Shown: one piece after another, positions 29,038 through 37,340 of the stretch
Numbering within the stretch: position 1 is the stretch's first letter
How the letters are laid out: every line of letters begins with the position of its first letter
Position numbers and translations under genes: made by a program
From: Pseudomonas sp. JQ170C
Lineage (GTDB): Bacteria; Pseudomonadota; Gammaproteobacteria; Pseudomonadales; Pseudomonadaceae
Assembly (NCBI RefSeq): GCF_035581345.1
Contig: NZ_CP141608.1
Location: forward strand, 3,502,501-3,566,500
Reading direction: 5' to 3'
DNA: 64,000 nt
The notes under the pieces: generated by a model
What the model was told of the DNA's origin: nothing
The model's database searches: none
What the model saw: the letters and a program-made list of their open reading frames with translations, nothing else

Positions 29038-29744
29038 GTTTCGATCAACTGCTGGCCCTGGTACTGGACCCCGACCTGCTCGAACGCTACGGCCCCCGCT
29101 TTATCGATGGCCTGCTGGTGACCGGCAAGCTGGTGGCGATTTCCTTCACCCTGGGCGCCCTGCTGGGCATGCTGCTGGCCCTGGCGCGGCTGTCGAACAA
29201 CGTGCTGCTGCAGCGCTTCAGCGCCGGCTACATCTACTTCTTCCGTGGCTCGCCGCTGCTGGCGCAGCTGTTCCTGCTGTACTACGGCCTGGGCTCGCTC
29301 AAGGGCTTCTGGCAGGACGTGGGCCTGTGGTGGTTCTTCCGCGATGCCTGGTACTGCACGGTGCTTGCCTTCACCCTCAACACCGCCGCCTACCAGGCCG
29401 AGATCTTCCGCGGCAGCCTGCTGGCCGTTGCCCCCGGCCAGTACGAAGCGGCCAAGGCCTTGAGCCTCAAGCGCTCGACCACCTTCTTCAAGGTGATCCT
29501 GCCGCAATCGCTGATCGTTGCCATCGGCCCGCTGGGCAATGAACTGATCCTGATGATCAAGGCCAGTGCGATCGCTTCGCTGGTGACCATCTACGACCTG
29601 ATGGGCGTGACCAAGCTTGCCTTCTCGCGCAGCTTCGACTTCCAGATCTACCTCTGGGCCGCCGTGCTCTATCTGCTGATCGTAGAGATCGTGCGCCGCA
29701 GCCTCAAACACATAGAAGCCCGACTGGGCCGCCACCTGCGCTGA
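29034..29744 (+). CDS. Amino-acid ABC transporter permease (HisM-type)
   Basis: A 236-residue second permease of the same importer. The EAA loop reads YEAAKALSLKRSTTFFKVILPQ near residues 138-159. It starts within the stop of the previous permease gene (ATGA), so the two are co-translated. GSPLLAQLFLLYYG is the conserved early motif of this family. The FAD oxidase gene follows after 26 bases. Confidence 0.94.
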   Translation: MSFDQLLALVLDPDLLERYGPRFIDGLLVTGKLVAISFTLGALLGMLLALARLSNNVLLQRFSAGYIYFFRGSPLLAQLFLLYYGLGSLKGFWQDVGLWWFFRDAWYCTVLAFTLNTAAYQAEIFRGSLLAVAPGQYEAAKALSLKRSTTFFKVILPQSLIVAIGPLGNELILMIKASAIASLVTIYDLMGVTKLAFSRSFDFQIYLWAAVLYLLIVEIVRRSLKHIEARLGRHLR

Positions 29745-29770
29745 TTGCCTGCTCTGTGAGGACCGTTCCA

Positions 29771-31012
29771 ATGCATTGTCAAACCATCGTTCTGGGCGCC
29801 GGGATTGTCGGCGTCAGCACGGCCCTGCACCTGCAGGCCCGCGGGCGCAAGGTCATCCTCATCGACCGCGACGAGCCGGGCAGCGGCACCAGCCATGGCA
29901 ACGCCGGGCTGATCGAGCGCTCAAGCGTCATTCCCTATGCCTTCCCCCGGGAGCTGTCGAGCCTGCTGCGCTACGGCCTCAATCGTCAGTCCGACGTGCG
30001 CTACAGCCTGACCCATGTGCCGAAGATCGCGCCCTGGCTATTCAAGTACTGGCAGAACTCCTCCGCCGCAGGCCTGGCCGTGGCCACCCGGGCCATGCTG
30101 CCGCTGGTGGAGCGCTGCGTGGAGGAACACGACGCGCTGATCGACGCTGCAGGGCTTGGCGAACTGGTGAAGGCCAACGGCTGGATCGAGGTGTTTCGCA
30201 ACGACGCCGCCTTCAGCAAGGCCCAGGCCGATGCCCATGCGCTCAAGCCCTATGGGCTGAGCTACGAGATTCTCGATCGCCAGCAACTGCATGCCCGTGA
30301 AGCCGACCTCAGCGGCGATGTGGTCGGCGGCATTCACTGGCTCGACCCCAAGACCGTCACCAGCCCGGGTGCGCTCACCCGTGGCTATGCGGCACTGTTC
30401 GTCAAACGCGGCGGCCAGTTCATCCATGGCGATGCGCGCACCCTGCGGCGGATCGACAGCGAATGGCAGGTCGACAGCCGCCAGGGCCCGATCACCGCAC
30501 CCGAGGTCGTGGTTGCCCTCGGCCCACAGTCGGGCGACCTGTTCAGGCCGCTGGGCTACAGCATTCCGCTGGAGATCAAGCGCGGCTACCACATGCACTA
30601 CCAGGGCCGCGATGGCGCCCAGCTCAAGCACTCGATCTGCGATGCCCAGGGCGGCTATGTACTGGCGCCGATGGCCCAGGGCATCCGCCTGACCACCGGT
30701 ATCGAGTTTGCCGCCAGCACTGATGCAGCCAACGAGATCCAACTGCAACGCTGTGAAGCCCTGGCGCGCAAGATCTTCCCACTGGGCAAGCGCGTCGACG
30801 CCCAACCCTGGCTGGGCCGACGCCCGTGCCTGCCCGACATGCGCCCGGTCATCGGCCCCGCCGCCTACCACAAGGGCCTGTGGTTCAACTTTGGCCACGC
30901 CCACCATGGCCTGACCCTGGGCCCGGTCAGCGGCCGCTTGCTGGCCGAGATGATGACCGGCGAAACCACCTTCACCGACCCTGCGCCCTACAGCGCGGCA
31001 CGCTTCAATTGA
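29771..31012 (+). CDS. amaD: FAD-dependent D-amino-acid oxidase/dehydrogenase (AmaD-like)
   Basis: A 413-residue flavoprotein of the DadA/DAO family. It starts with a dinucleotide-binding motif (IVLGAGIVGVSTALHLQ), followed by GSGTSHGNAG, which binds the flavin. GFNFGH-like residues appear near the C-terminus as FNFGHAHHGLT. It oxidatively deaminates D-amino acids. The homolog at this position in P. putida was described as D-lysine oxidase. It is embedded between the permease and ATPase genes of the importer. ATG 29771 (after GTGAGGA) is preferred over a GTG 15 bases earlier. The substrate assignment rests on context. Confidence 0.88.
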   Translation: MHCQTIVLGAGIVGVSTALHLQARGRKVILIDRDEPGSGTSHGNAGLIERSSVIPYAFPRELSSLLRYGLNRQSDVRYSLTHVPKIAPWLFKYWQNSSAAGLAVATRAMLPLVERCVEEHDALIDAAGLGELVKANGWIEVFRNDAAFSKAQADAHALKPYGLSYEILDRQQLHAREADLSGDVVGGIHWLDPKTVTSPGALTRGYAALFVKRGGQFIHGDARTLRRIDSEWQVDSRQGPITAPEVVVALGPQSGDLFRPLGYSIPLEIKRGYHMHYQGRDGAQLKHSICDAQGGYVLAPMAQGIRLTTGIEFAASTDAANEIQLQRCEALARKIFPLGKRVDAQPWLGRRPCLPDMRPVIGPAAYHKGLWFNFGHAHHGLTLGPVSGRLLAEMMTGETTFTDPAPYSAARFN

Positions 31013-31030
31013 TCGCGGGAGAATAACAAC

Positions 31031-31819
31031 ATGACCGCTTCACTGAGCCTTGCATCCAGCCACCCTGCCCCGCAAACCGACCCGCGCAAGGTCGTGGTGC
31101 GTATCGAGGGGTTGAACAAACACTACGGCGCCTTCCATGTGCTGCGCGACATCAACCTCAATGTGCGCGAGGGTGAACGCATCGTCCTGTGCGGGCCTTC
31201 CGGGTCGGGCAAGTCGACCTTGATCCGCTGCATCAACCGCCTGGAAATCGCCGAGCATGGCAGCATCCGCGTCAACGACACCGACCTTGCCCTGACCAGC
31301 CGTGAAGCGGGCCAGGTGCGCAGCGAAATCGGCATGGTGTTCCAGCACTTCAACCTGTTCCCGCACATGAGCGTGCTGGACAACTGCACCCTGGCACCGA
31401 TGACCGTGCGCGGCCTGTCACGCAAGGAGGCCGAGGAGCGTGCGCGGTTCTACTTGAACAAGGTGGGAATCGAGAGCCAGGCCGGCAAATACCCCAGCCA
31501 GCTTTCCGGTGGCCAGCAGCAGCGGGTGGCGATTGCCCGGGCGCTGTGCATGAAGCCCAAGATCATGTTGTTCGATGAACCGACCTCGGCGCTGGACCCG
31601 GAAATGGTTGCCGAAGTGCTGGATGTGCTGGTGAAACTGGCCGACACCGGCATGACCATGCTGTGCGTGACCCACGAGATGGGCTTTGCCCGGCAAGTGG
31701 CTGAACGGGTGCTGTTTCTGGACGGCGGGCAGATCATCGAGGATGCGAGCCCCGAGGCGTTCTTCAATAACCCGCAGACTGCGCGGGCCAAGGGGTTCCT
31801 TGCGCAGATTCTGCACTGA
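31031..31819 (+). CDS. Amino-acid ABC transporter, ATP-binding protein (HisP/GlnQ type)
   Basis: A 262-residue ATPase. Walker A is GPSGSGKST, the Q-loop is MVFQHFNLFPHM, the signature is LSGGQQQR, Walker B is IMLFDEPTSALD, and the switch histidine lies in CVTHEMGF. It energises the importer encoded just upstream and completes the binding protein, two permeases and ATPase set. GGGAG precedes the ATG. A REP hairpin follows the stop codon. Confidence 0.96.
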   Translation: MTASLSLASSHPAPQTDPRKVVVRIEGLNKHYGAFHVLRDINLNVREGERIVLCGPSGSGKSTLIRCINRLEIAEHGSIRVNDTDLALTSREAGQVRSEIGMVFQHFNLFPHMSVLDNCTLAPMTVRGLSRKEAEERARFYLNKVGIESQAGKYPSQLSGGQQQRVAIARALCMKPKIMLFDEPTSALDPEMVAEVLDVLVKLADTGMTMLCVTHEMGFARQVAERVLFLDGGQIIEDASPEAFFNNPQTARAKGFLAQILH

Positions 31820-31826
31820 CTGAAAC

Positions 31827-31900
31827 CATCGCGGGGCAAGTCGCACCGCCGCTCCTACCTGAAGGAGCGGCGGTGCGACGTCTCGACTTGCCCCGCGATG
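31827..31900. repeat. Nested REP-type hairpin
   Basis: A REP outer arm (CATCGCGGGGCAAGTCG and a complementary partner) encloses a second inverted repeat around GCACCGCCGCTCCT. It lies between the convergent ATPase gene and a small membrane-protein gene, so it may act as a terminator for both. Confidence 0.8.
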
Positions 31901-31903
31901 TTC

Positions 31904-32194
31904 TCACTGCGGATGCATCTTCGACTTGATCAGACCGATGATGAAGGTCAGCACCGCACCGCCGGCACCACCGCCGACGATACTGCTGATCAGCGCCGCC
32001 AGGTCCACCCCGCCCCCTGCCGCCGCCGCACCCGGCTCACCGGTGACGGCCGCAATGATCTGCCCCAGCACCACCCCGCCAATACCGCCGACAATCGAAT
32101 TGAGCCCCGGCCCCATGCTTTGCTTGCTCATGCCGACGGCATTGCCGCCGACCACGCCCGCGATGATCTGAACCACCAGACTGACAATATCCAT
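31904..32194 (-). CDS. Small glycine-rich membrane protein, function unknown
   Basis: A 96-residue protein with at least two hydrophobic glycine-rich segments: VSLVVQIIAGVVGGNAVG near the start and LISSIVGGGAGGAVLTFIIGLI near the end. An alanine/glycine linker lies between them and KSKMHPQ is the basic tail. It has an AGGGATC ribosome site before ATG 32194. I do not recognise a family. It is probably an inner-membrane protein. It stands alone and converges on the ATPase gene. Confidence 0.75.
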   Translation of the reverse strand: MDIVSLVVQIIAGVVGGNAVGMSKQSMGPGLNSIVGGIGGVVLGQIIAAVTGEPGAAAAGGGVDLAALISSIVGGGAGGAVLTFIIGLIKSKMHPQ

Positions 32195-32609
32195 GATGCG
32201 ATCCCTGTGTAGCGTTGAGAGATGACGACTCGCGTCCGGCTACTACAAAAGAAATGACCACAGGATCAGAGGCGTCTTGATCCGGTCAACGACATCAGGC
32301 TGTTGCCGACGAGCAAAGTATAGGTGGGCCCCTCGGCGCTGTTAATAATAATTAACTGCAAAATCGACGCCGGCAGCGTCCCGCCTGGCCCGCAGCCCTG
32401 AAATTGCACACATGCAATGAGAGCCTTCGGCTGCGCAATCTGAAGTCGTTTGACATATTAAACGGCTCTGGCAAGCTGTATGACAGGTTTCGACCGGAAA
32501 TGCTGGCCTTGAGCGGCGTTCCGGCAGTGCTCGAAGCCTCAGGTAGCGCCCAGGTTTCAATTGCGCGCCTGCACAATAATGACAGGCCGCGCCTGTCCCA
32601 AGGTGACAT
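32195..32609. promoter_or_regulatory. Intergenic region upstream of the C26 peptidase gene
   Basis: This 415-base gap has no convincing gene. It is locally AT-rich around 32340-32360 and must hold the promoters of two divergent genes. It contains the inverted repeat ATTGCA-CACA-TGCAAT at 32403-32418. A TTGACA sequence near 32450 lacks a well-placed -10 partner. Confidence 0.5.
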
Positions 32610-33425
32610 ATGCCCAACAGCAACATTGGCAATAAGAATCAAACCCTTCGTAAACCCGTCGTCCTGATGACCATGGGCTCCCAGGAGCGCAAAGGTCACG
32701 ACTATCAGGTCATGACCCACAAATACATCGTCCCGCTGGTTGAACACGCCGGTTGCGTACCGGTCCTGGTTCCGACCTGCTGCGGTGTCGAAGACCTGGA
32801 AACCTACCTGGACATGGCCGATGGCGTGTACCTGACCGGTGCCGGCAGCAACATCGACCCGGCCCTGTACGGCCAGGAGAACGAAACCCCAGGCAAAGGC
32901 CAGGACCGCAACCGCGACCTGTTCGACATCCCCCTGGTGAAACTGGCCATTGCCCGTGGCTTGCCGATCTTCGGTATCTGCCGTGGCATGCAGGAAATCA
33001 ACGTGGCCCTGGGGGGTGACATCTACCAGAAGGTCTACGCCGAAGCGGGCTTCAACGATCACCGGGAAAACCCGGAAGATCCGGTCGATGTGCAATACAG
33101 CGCCGTGCACAACGTGCGTATCGAGCAAGGTAGCTGGCTGCAGAAGCTGCTCAAGACCGACGAAATCCGCGTCAACTCGCTGCACGGCCAGGGCCTGAAA
33201 AACCTCGGCAAGGGCATCGAGCCTCTGGCCCGCGCCGAAGACGGCTTGGTCGAGGCCATTCACGCGCCTAGCCTGTCGCCGTTCCTGTTCGCCGTTCAGT
33301 GGCACCCGGAATGGCAAGCAGCGAAGAACCCGGACTCGGTGAAAATGTTCGAGGCCTTCGGTGAAGCCTGCCGCAAGCAAGTGGCCAAGGTTTCAGGCGT
33401 AAAGAAGTTTAGTTCCGCCGCCTGA
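32610..33425 (+). CDS. Class I glutamine-amidotransferase-like C26 peptidase (gamma-glutamyl hydrolase, PuuD-like)
   Basis: A 271-residue cytoplasmic enzyme. The nucleophile cysteine lies in FGICRGMQEINVALGG (about residue 129), and the His-x-Glu dyad is in VQWHPEW. It probably hydrolyses a gamma-glutamyl amide, as PuuD does with gamma-glutamyl-GABA in polyamine breakdown. No other puu genes adjoin, so the substrate is open. AAGGTGAC precedes the ATG. It lies next to the D-lysine locus, in line with the P. putida gene order as I recall it. Confidence 0.88.
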   Translation: MPNSNIGNKNQTLRKPVVLMTMGSQERKGHDYQVMTHKYIVPLVEHAGCVPVLVPTCCGVEDLETYLDMADGVYLTGAGSNIDPALYGQENETPGKGQDRNRDLFDIPLVKLAIARGLPIFGICRGMQEINVALGGDIYQKVYAEAGFNDHRENPEDPVDVQYSAVHNVRIEQGSWLQKLLKTDEIRVNSLHGQGLKNLGKGIEPLARAEDGLVEAIHAPSLSPFLFAVQWHPEWQAAKNPDSVKMFEAFGEACRKQVAKVSGVKKFSSAA

Positions 33426-33432
33426 TGCAAAC

Positions 33433-33480
33433 ATCGCGGGGCAAGCCCACTCCTGGCACAGGAGCGGGCTTGCCCCGCGT
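33433..33480. repeat. REP hairpin
   Basis: An inverted pair of REP arms with a few mismatches lies eight bases after the peptidase stop codon. It may help stabilise or terminate that transcript. Confidence 0.8.
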
Positions 33481-33583
33481 TGCGTTTTCATGACCCCGAT
33501 CAATAGCAATCCCCGCCCAACACGCGCACCCTGACCGAAGACTGCACGACCCAGCCACGCACACCTGTTCAGGAGAAATGGCC

Positions 33584-34657
33584 ATGTCCCGCATGAAAGC
33601 GGCAATCTTCGTCGAAAAAAACCGCATTGTTCTGGATGAAAAACCCATTCCCGAAGTGGGTCCCTCCGATGCGCTGCTGCGCATTACCACCACCACCCTC
33701 TGCGGCACCGACGTGCATATCCTGCGCGGCGAGTACCCGGTCGCCAAAGGCCTGACCATCGGTCACGAGCCGGTCGGCATCATTGAAAAACTCGGCTCCC
33801 AGGTCCAGGGCTTTAGCGAAGGTCAGCGGGTGATCGCCGGCGCCATCACCCCCAGCGGCCACAGCTATGCCTGCCTGTGTGGTTGTGCTTCCCAGGACGG
33901 CCCCGGCACCGCCCACGGCTTTCGTCCGGCCGGCGGCTGGAAATTCGGCAACACCATCGACGGCTGCCAGGCCGAATACGTGCTGGTACCCGATGCCATG
34001 GCCAACCTGTCACCGATCCCCGACGGCCTGAGCGACGAGCAAGTGCTGATGTGCCCGGACATCATGTCTACCGGCTTCTGCGGCGCTGAACGCGGGGGCG
34101 TGCGTATTGGCGACACCGTCGCAGTGTTCGCCCTGGGGCCGATTGGCTTGTGCGCCGTGGCCGGGGCCAAGTTGATGGGTGCGACCACCATCATCGGCGT
34201 CGACACCGTGCCCGCGCGCATGAGCGTTGCCCGCCAGCTGGGCGCCACCCACGTGGTCGATTTCAAGCAAGGCAACGTGGTGGAGCAGATCATGGCCCTG
34301 ACCCAGGGCCGGGGGGTGGACGTGTCGATCGAAGCCCTGGGCACGCAATCGACCTTCGAGTCGGCGCTGCGCATCCTGCGGCCGGGTGGCACGCTGTCGA
34401 GCCTTGGGGTGTATTCGTCCGACCTGAGCATTCCGCTGTCGGCCTTTGCCGCCGGGCTGGGTGACTACAGCATCGTCAGTACCCTGTGCCCCGGCGGCAA
34501 GGAGCGCATGCGGCGGCTGATGGAGGTGGTGGGCAGCGGCAGCGTCGACCTCAAGCCGCTGGTGACCCACCGCTTCAAGCTCGACGACATCGAAGCGGCC
34601 TATGAGCTGTTCGCGCACCAGCGTGACGGGGTCATGAAAGTCGCGATCACCCCGTAA
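33584..34657 (+). CDS. Zinc-dependent alcohol dehydrogenase
   Basis: A 357-residue medium-chain dehydrogenase. The catalytic-zinc cysteine lies in TTTTLCGTDVH, GHEPVG supplies the next histidine and glutamate, and a nucleotide-binding segment near FALGPIGLCAVAGAKLMGA follows. The structural-zinc lobe is reduced (CLCGCASQDG), so the four-cysteine site is probably absent, as in Thermoanaerobacter- and Clostridium-type secondary alcohol dehydrogenases. ATG 33584 is preferred, as AGGAG lies eight bases ahead; ATG 33578 would be too close to it. The gene stands alone. The substrate is not evident. Confidence 0.9.
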   Translation: MSRMKAAIFVEKNRIVLDEKPIPEVGPSDALLRITTTTLCGTDVHILRGEYPVAKGLTIGHEPVGIIEKLGSQVQGFSEGQRVIAGAITPSGHSYACLCGCASQDGPGTAHGFRPAGGWKFGNTIDGCQAEYVLVPDAMANLSPIPDGLSDEQVLMCPDIMSTGFCGAERGGVRIGDTVAVFALGPIGLCAVAGAKLMGATTIIGVDTVPARMSVARQLGATHVVDFKQGNVVEQIMALTQGRGVDVSIEALGTQSTFESALRILRPGGTLSSLGVYSSDLSIPLSAFAAGLGDYSIVSTLCPGGKERMRRLMEVVGSGSVDLKPLVTHRFKLDDIEAAYELFAHQRDGVMKVAITP

Positions 34658-34684
34658 GCCCCGGCAGGCGTCAGGTGTGCAGCC

Positions 34685-35896
34685 TCAGCAACCGCTGAGC
34701 TGCACCGGGCGCCGCTCGCCTTCAAAGAAAAACGGGCGCAGGCGCACGCCCACCAGGTTGCCGGCATAGGCGGCGACCAGCCACAACCAGCCATGCAGGC
34801 TGCCCGAGGCAATGCCGCTGAAGTACGCACCGATGTTGCAGCCATAGGCCAGGCGCGAGCCGTAGCCCAGCAGCAAGCCGCCCACCACCGCCGCGATCAG
34901 CGAACGCAGCGGAATGTTCAGGTTCGGTGCAAAGCGCCCGGCAAGCCCGGCGGCGAGCAAGGCCCCCAGCACAATCCCGATGTCCATGACCGTGGTGATG
35001 TCCTGCCACAGTGGCGAAGCCAGGGCCTTGGCATTGGCAGGCGCCTGCCAGAACACCCAGCTGCCGACATCCACACCCAGCCCGCTCAAGGTCTTGGCGC
35101 CCCACAAGGCGAACGCCGAGGTAATGCCCCAGGGTCGACCGGCCAGCGCCAGGGTGGCGTAGTTCAGCAGCGCCAGCGCCACCGCGCCCCACACCAGCGG
35201 CCAGGGCCCCTGCAGGAAACGGCGCAGGCCACGCACATCGCTGTGCACGGGGGCTTCGAGTTGGCCGTGACGGCGCTTCTCCAGCACCCGGGTCAGCATG
35301 GCGATGGCGGCAAACACACTCAGGCTCGCCACCAGGGCCGGCATCACGCCCCATGCCTTGACGATCGAGGTGGCAGGCAACGACGGCAGCGCAAACCACC
35401 AATCGGCATGGTGAGTCGCGGTCACCGAACCGATGATGAAGAACAGCAGCGTCACCAGCATTCGGGCGTTGCCGCCGCCCACCGTGAACAGCGTGCCGGA
35501 CGCGCAGCCGCCGCCCATCTGCATGCCGATACCGAAGATGAACGCACCGAACACCACCGACACCCCGATCGGGGCAACCAGCCCGGTCACCGGCGTGCCG
35601 AACAGGGTGCCGGCACTCAAGGCCGGGAAGAACAGCAGCACGGCCACGCTGAGCATGACCATCTGCGCACGCAGGCCAGCCCCGCGGCGCTCGGTGATGA
35701 ACACCCGCCAGGCCGAGGTAAAGCCGAAGGCGGCGTGGTACAGCGTCAGCCCCAGGGCGGCGCCGACGATCAGCAGCAGGACCTGTTGCAGGCCAGCGGC
35801 GCTGTTGAGGAACAGCGCACCGACCAGCAACAGGGCCAGCGCACACAGCGCAACAGTGAAGCGGCGCTGCGGCGCCGCTGAAACGGTAAGACCCAT
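34685..35896 (-). CDS. YeeE/YedE (TsuA-like) sulfur-compound transporter
   Basis: A 403-residue inner-membrane protein with about ten or more helices. Cysteines sit in re-entrant glycine-rich loops, GMQMGGGCASGTLFTVGGG and SRLAYGCNIGAYFSG, which are the hallmarks of the TsuA/YeeE family that passes thiosulfate between cysteines. It lies downstream of a MOSC gene and a cysteine-rich MarR gene on the same strand, after a 45-base gap. This context suggests uptake or export of a reduced sulfur compound controlled by that regulator. The TsuB-type sulfurtransferase partner is not seen nearby. Confidence 0.88.
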   Translation of the reverse strand: MGLTVSAAPQRRFTVALCALALLLVGALFLNSAAGLQQVLLLIVGAALGLTLYHAAFGFTSAWRVFITERRGAGLRAQMVMLSVAVLLFFPALSAGTLFGTPVTGLVAPIGVSVVFGAFIFGIGMQMGGGCASGTLFTVGGGNARMLVTLLFFIIGSVTATHHADWWFALPSLPATSIVKAWGVMPALVASLSVFAAIAMLTRVLEKRRHGQLEAPVHSDVRGLRRFLQGPWPLVWGAVALALLNYATLALAGRPWGITSAFALWGAKTLSGLGVDVGSWVFWQAPANAKALASPLWQDITTVMDIGIVLGALLAAGLAGRFAPNLNIPLRSLIAAVVGGLLLGYGSRLAYGCNIGAYFSGIASGSLHGWLWLVAAYAGNLVGVRLRPFFFEGERRPVQLSGC

Positions 35897-35941
35897 CGTG
35901 GTACTCGGATAAAGGCAGAACGGGCCGCGAGTATACGCCTA

Positions 35942-36649
35942 TCAGGCCGGTCGTTCGACGCCAGGGCCCTGCAGGCGCGGCGCCCAGTCTTCGACTTCTG
36001 CCTTTTCCAGGCGGCGTTCCAGGGTGCGTCGCCAGGACGGTGCCAGTGGCAGTGTCAGGCACTGGCGCAGGATATCGGCATCCACCTGCTTGTCGAACAA
36101 CACCGACGACAACCGCGCCACTGACCATTGCGGGTAACGGCGTTCGATCAGCTCAAACACCGACCCTGCGGCCACCACGCCCTCCTCCAGCACCCGGTAA
36201 TACCAGCCGGTACGGCCGCTGTGCTGCACGCGCAGCGACATGTCCCTGACGCCGAAGCGGTCGTTGAGCTTCCAGCACGGCATGCGCCCCTGGGAAACTT
36301 CCAGCACTGCGCTACCCACCCGCAGGCGGTCGCCAAGGCATACCGTGTGCTCGGTCCAGCCGCAGGTGCTGAAGTTTTCACCAAAGGCCCCCGGCGCCTG
36401 CAGCAGGGGATGGGCACCCAGCTCCAGGGCCCAGGCGGCGTAGTGCTCGCGGGGGTAATGATGGATGGCCTTGTCCCTGCCGCCGTGTACCCGCAGGTCG
36501 CCCTGCTCGTCACCGGCCAGGCCCAGCTCGGTCACGGCAACCTCGCCGGTGCGCGGCTGCTTGTCGATGGCACTGTGCGAGCCCGGCCGGGTATACGGCA
36601 CGGCCCTGCCGGTGAGGACGGCATCAAGGGTCAGAAGGTTTGCCGTCAT
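35942..36649 (-). CDS. MOSC domain protein (YiiM-like)
   Basis: A 235-residue MOSC-domain protein. Typical motifs are the GLAGDEQGDLRVHGGRDKAIHHYP stretch in its first half, FGENFSTCG, and PCWKLNDRFG, where the cysteine in the latter region is the conserved MOSC cysteine. The C-terminal part is an alpha-helical extension (3-alpha type). MOSC proteins bind molybdenum cofactor and reduce N-hydroxylated compounds or handle sulfur. YiiM acts on 6-hydroxylaminopurine. It starts 6 bases after the MarR stop and precedes the TsuA-like gene, so the three probably form one operon. Confidence 0.92.
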   Translation of the reverse strand: MTANLLTLDAVLTGRAVPYTRPGSHSAIDKQPRTGEVAVTELGLAGDEQGDLRVHGGRDKAIHHYPREHYAAWALELGAHPLLQAPGAFGENFSTCGWTEHTVCLGDRLRVGSAVLEVSQGRMPCWKLNDRFGVRDMSLRVQHSGRTGWYYRVLEEGVVAAGSVFELIERRYPQWSVARLSSVLFDKQVDADILRQCLTLPLAPSWRRTLERRLEKAEVEDWAPRLQGPGVERPA

Positions 36650-36655
36650 GGGCAG

Positions 36656-37213
36656 TCACTCCGTCAGTTCGGCGAGCTGATGCTCGCGGCAGATCAGATC
36701 GCACTCGGCCACGGCCAAGGGCTCCCGGGTCAGTTCACAAAAGCCGCCGGTGCCCGTGGGGCGATGGAAGCGGCAGGTCTTGCACAAGCCGAAACCCGGC
36801 ACGTTCTCGTTGCGCTGGATGGTGCGCAACAAGTCGGCCAGCAACCCTTCCAGGTCCTGGGCGCGTGCACCCATGCGCTCGGTAGCAGACTCCAGAAAGT
36901 CCGGCGGCATGACCGCATCGAGCAAGACCCGGGCCGGTTCGGTCAGGCTCAGGTGGACACTGCGTTTGTCGTTCAGTGCCTGGGTCTTGAGGATCAAGCC
37001 CTTGGCCTCCAGGGCCTTGAGCGATTGTGAGACGGTGCCCTTGGTCAGCCCCAGGTACTCGGTCACCGCCAACGGCGTATTGGAGTAGCGGTTGCAGCGC
37101 GCCAGATACAGCAAGGCGCTCAGTTGAATGGGCTGAAGCTCGGCCAGCAGCGGGTGCTGGCGAAACCACACACGGGTCAGGCTCGACAACCGTTCCAGCA
37201 GGTCGAATAGCAC
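36656..37213 (-). CDS. MarR-family regulator with a C-terminal five-cysteine cluster
   Basis: A 185-residue regulator. The winged helix (TPLAVTEYLGLTKGTVSQSL, about residues 46-65) is followed by an added tail with Cys144, Cys147, Cys159, Cys171 and Cys175 (C-x2-C-x11-C-x11-C-x3-C). Such spacing suggests a bound metal or an iron-sulfur cluster. The start is GTG at 37211-37213. It is divergent from a secreted-protein gene and co-directional with MOSC and TsuA-like genes. Repeats of GTATCGAAT in the shared promoter region are candidate binding sites. A sulfur- or redox-sensing role is inferred. Confidence 0.87.
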   Translation of the reverse strand: MLFDLLERLSSLTRVWFRQHPLLAELQPIQLSALLYLARCNRYSNTPLAVTEYLGLTKGTVSQSLKALEAKGLILKTQALNDKRSVHLSLTEPARVLLDAVMPPDFLESATERMGARAQDLEGLLADLLRTIQRNENVPGFGLCKTCRFHRPTGTGGFCELTREPLAVAECDLICREHQLAELTE

Positions 37214-37247
37214 GGCGTTTGGCCTCGATTGATGACGTCGATAGATA

Positions 37248-37308
37248 GTATCGAATAAAAACTATATTGACAAAGGCCGGGATCGGCTTAGGCTATTTGG
37301 TATCGAAT
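37248..37308. promoter_or_regulatory. Divergent promoter with GTATCGAAT direct repeats
   Basis: GTATCGAAT occurs at 37248-37256 and again at 37300-37308. Between them lies TTGACA (37267-37272), 18 bases before GGCTAT, a plausible promoter for the secreted-protein gene. The second repeat overlaps the end of the promoter, where a bound repressor would block transcription. The cysteine-rich MarR encoded just to the left is the likely binder. Confidence 0.55.
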
Positions 37309-37340
37309 CGAAACCTTAATCCCGCAACCGGAGTCATCCC

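Noticed and set aside
32342..32632. A 96-codon cysteine-rich open frame on the minus strand
   Set aside because: It lies in the AT-rich promoter gap, overlaps the start of the C26 peptidase gene, and has no ribosome site or plausible composition.
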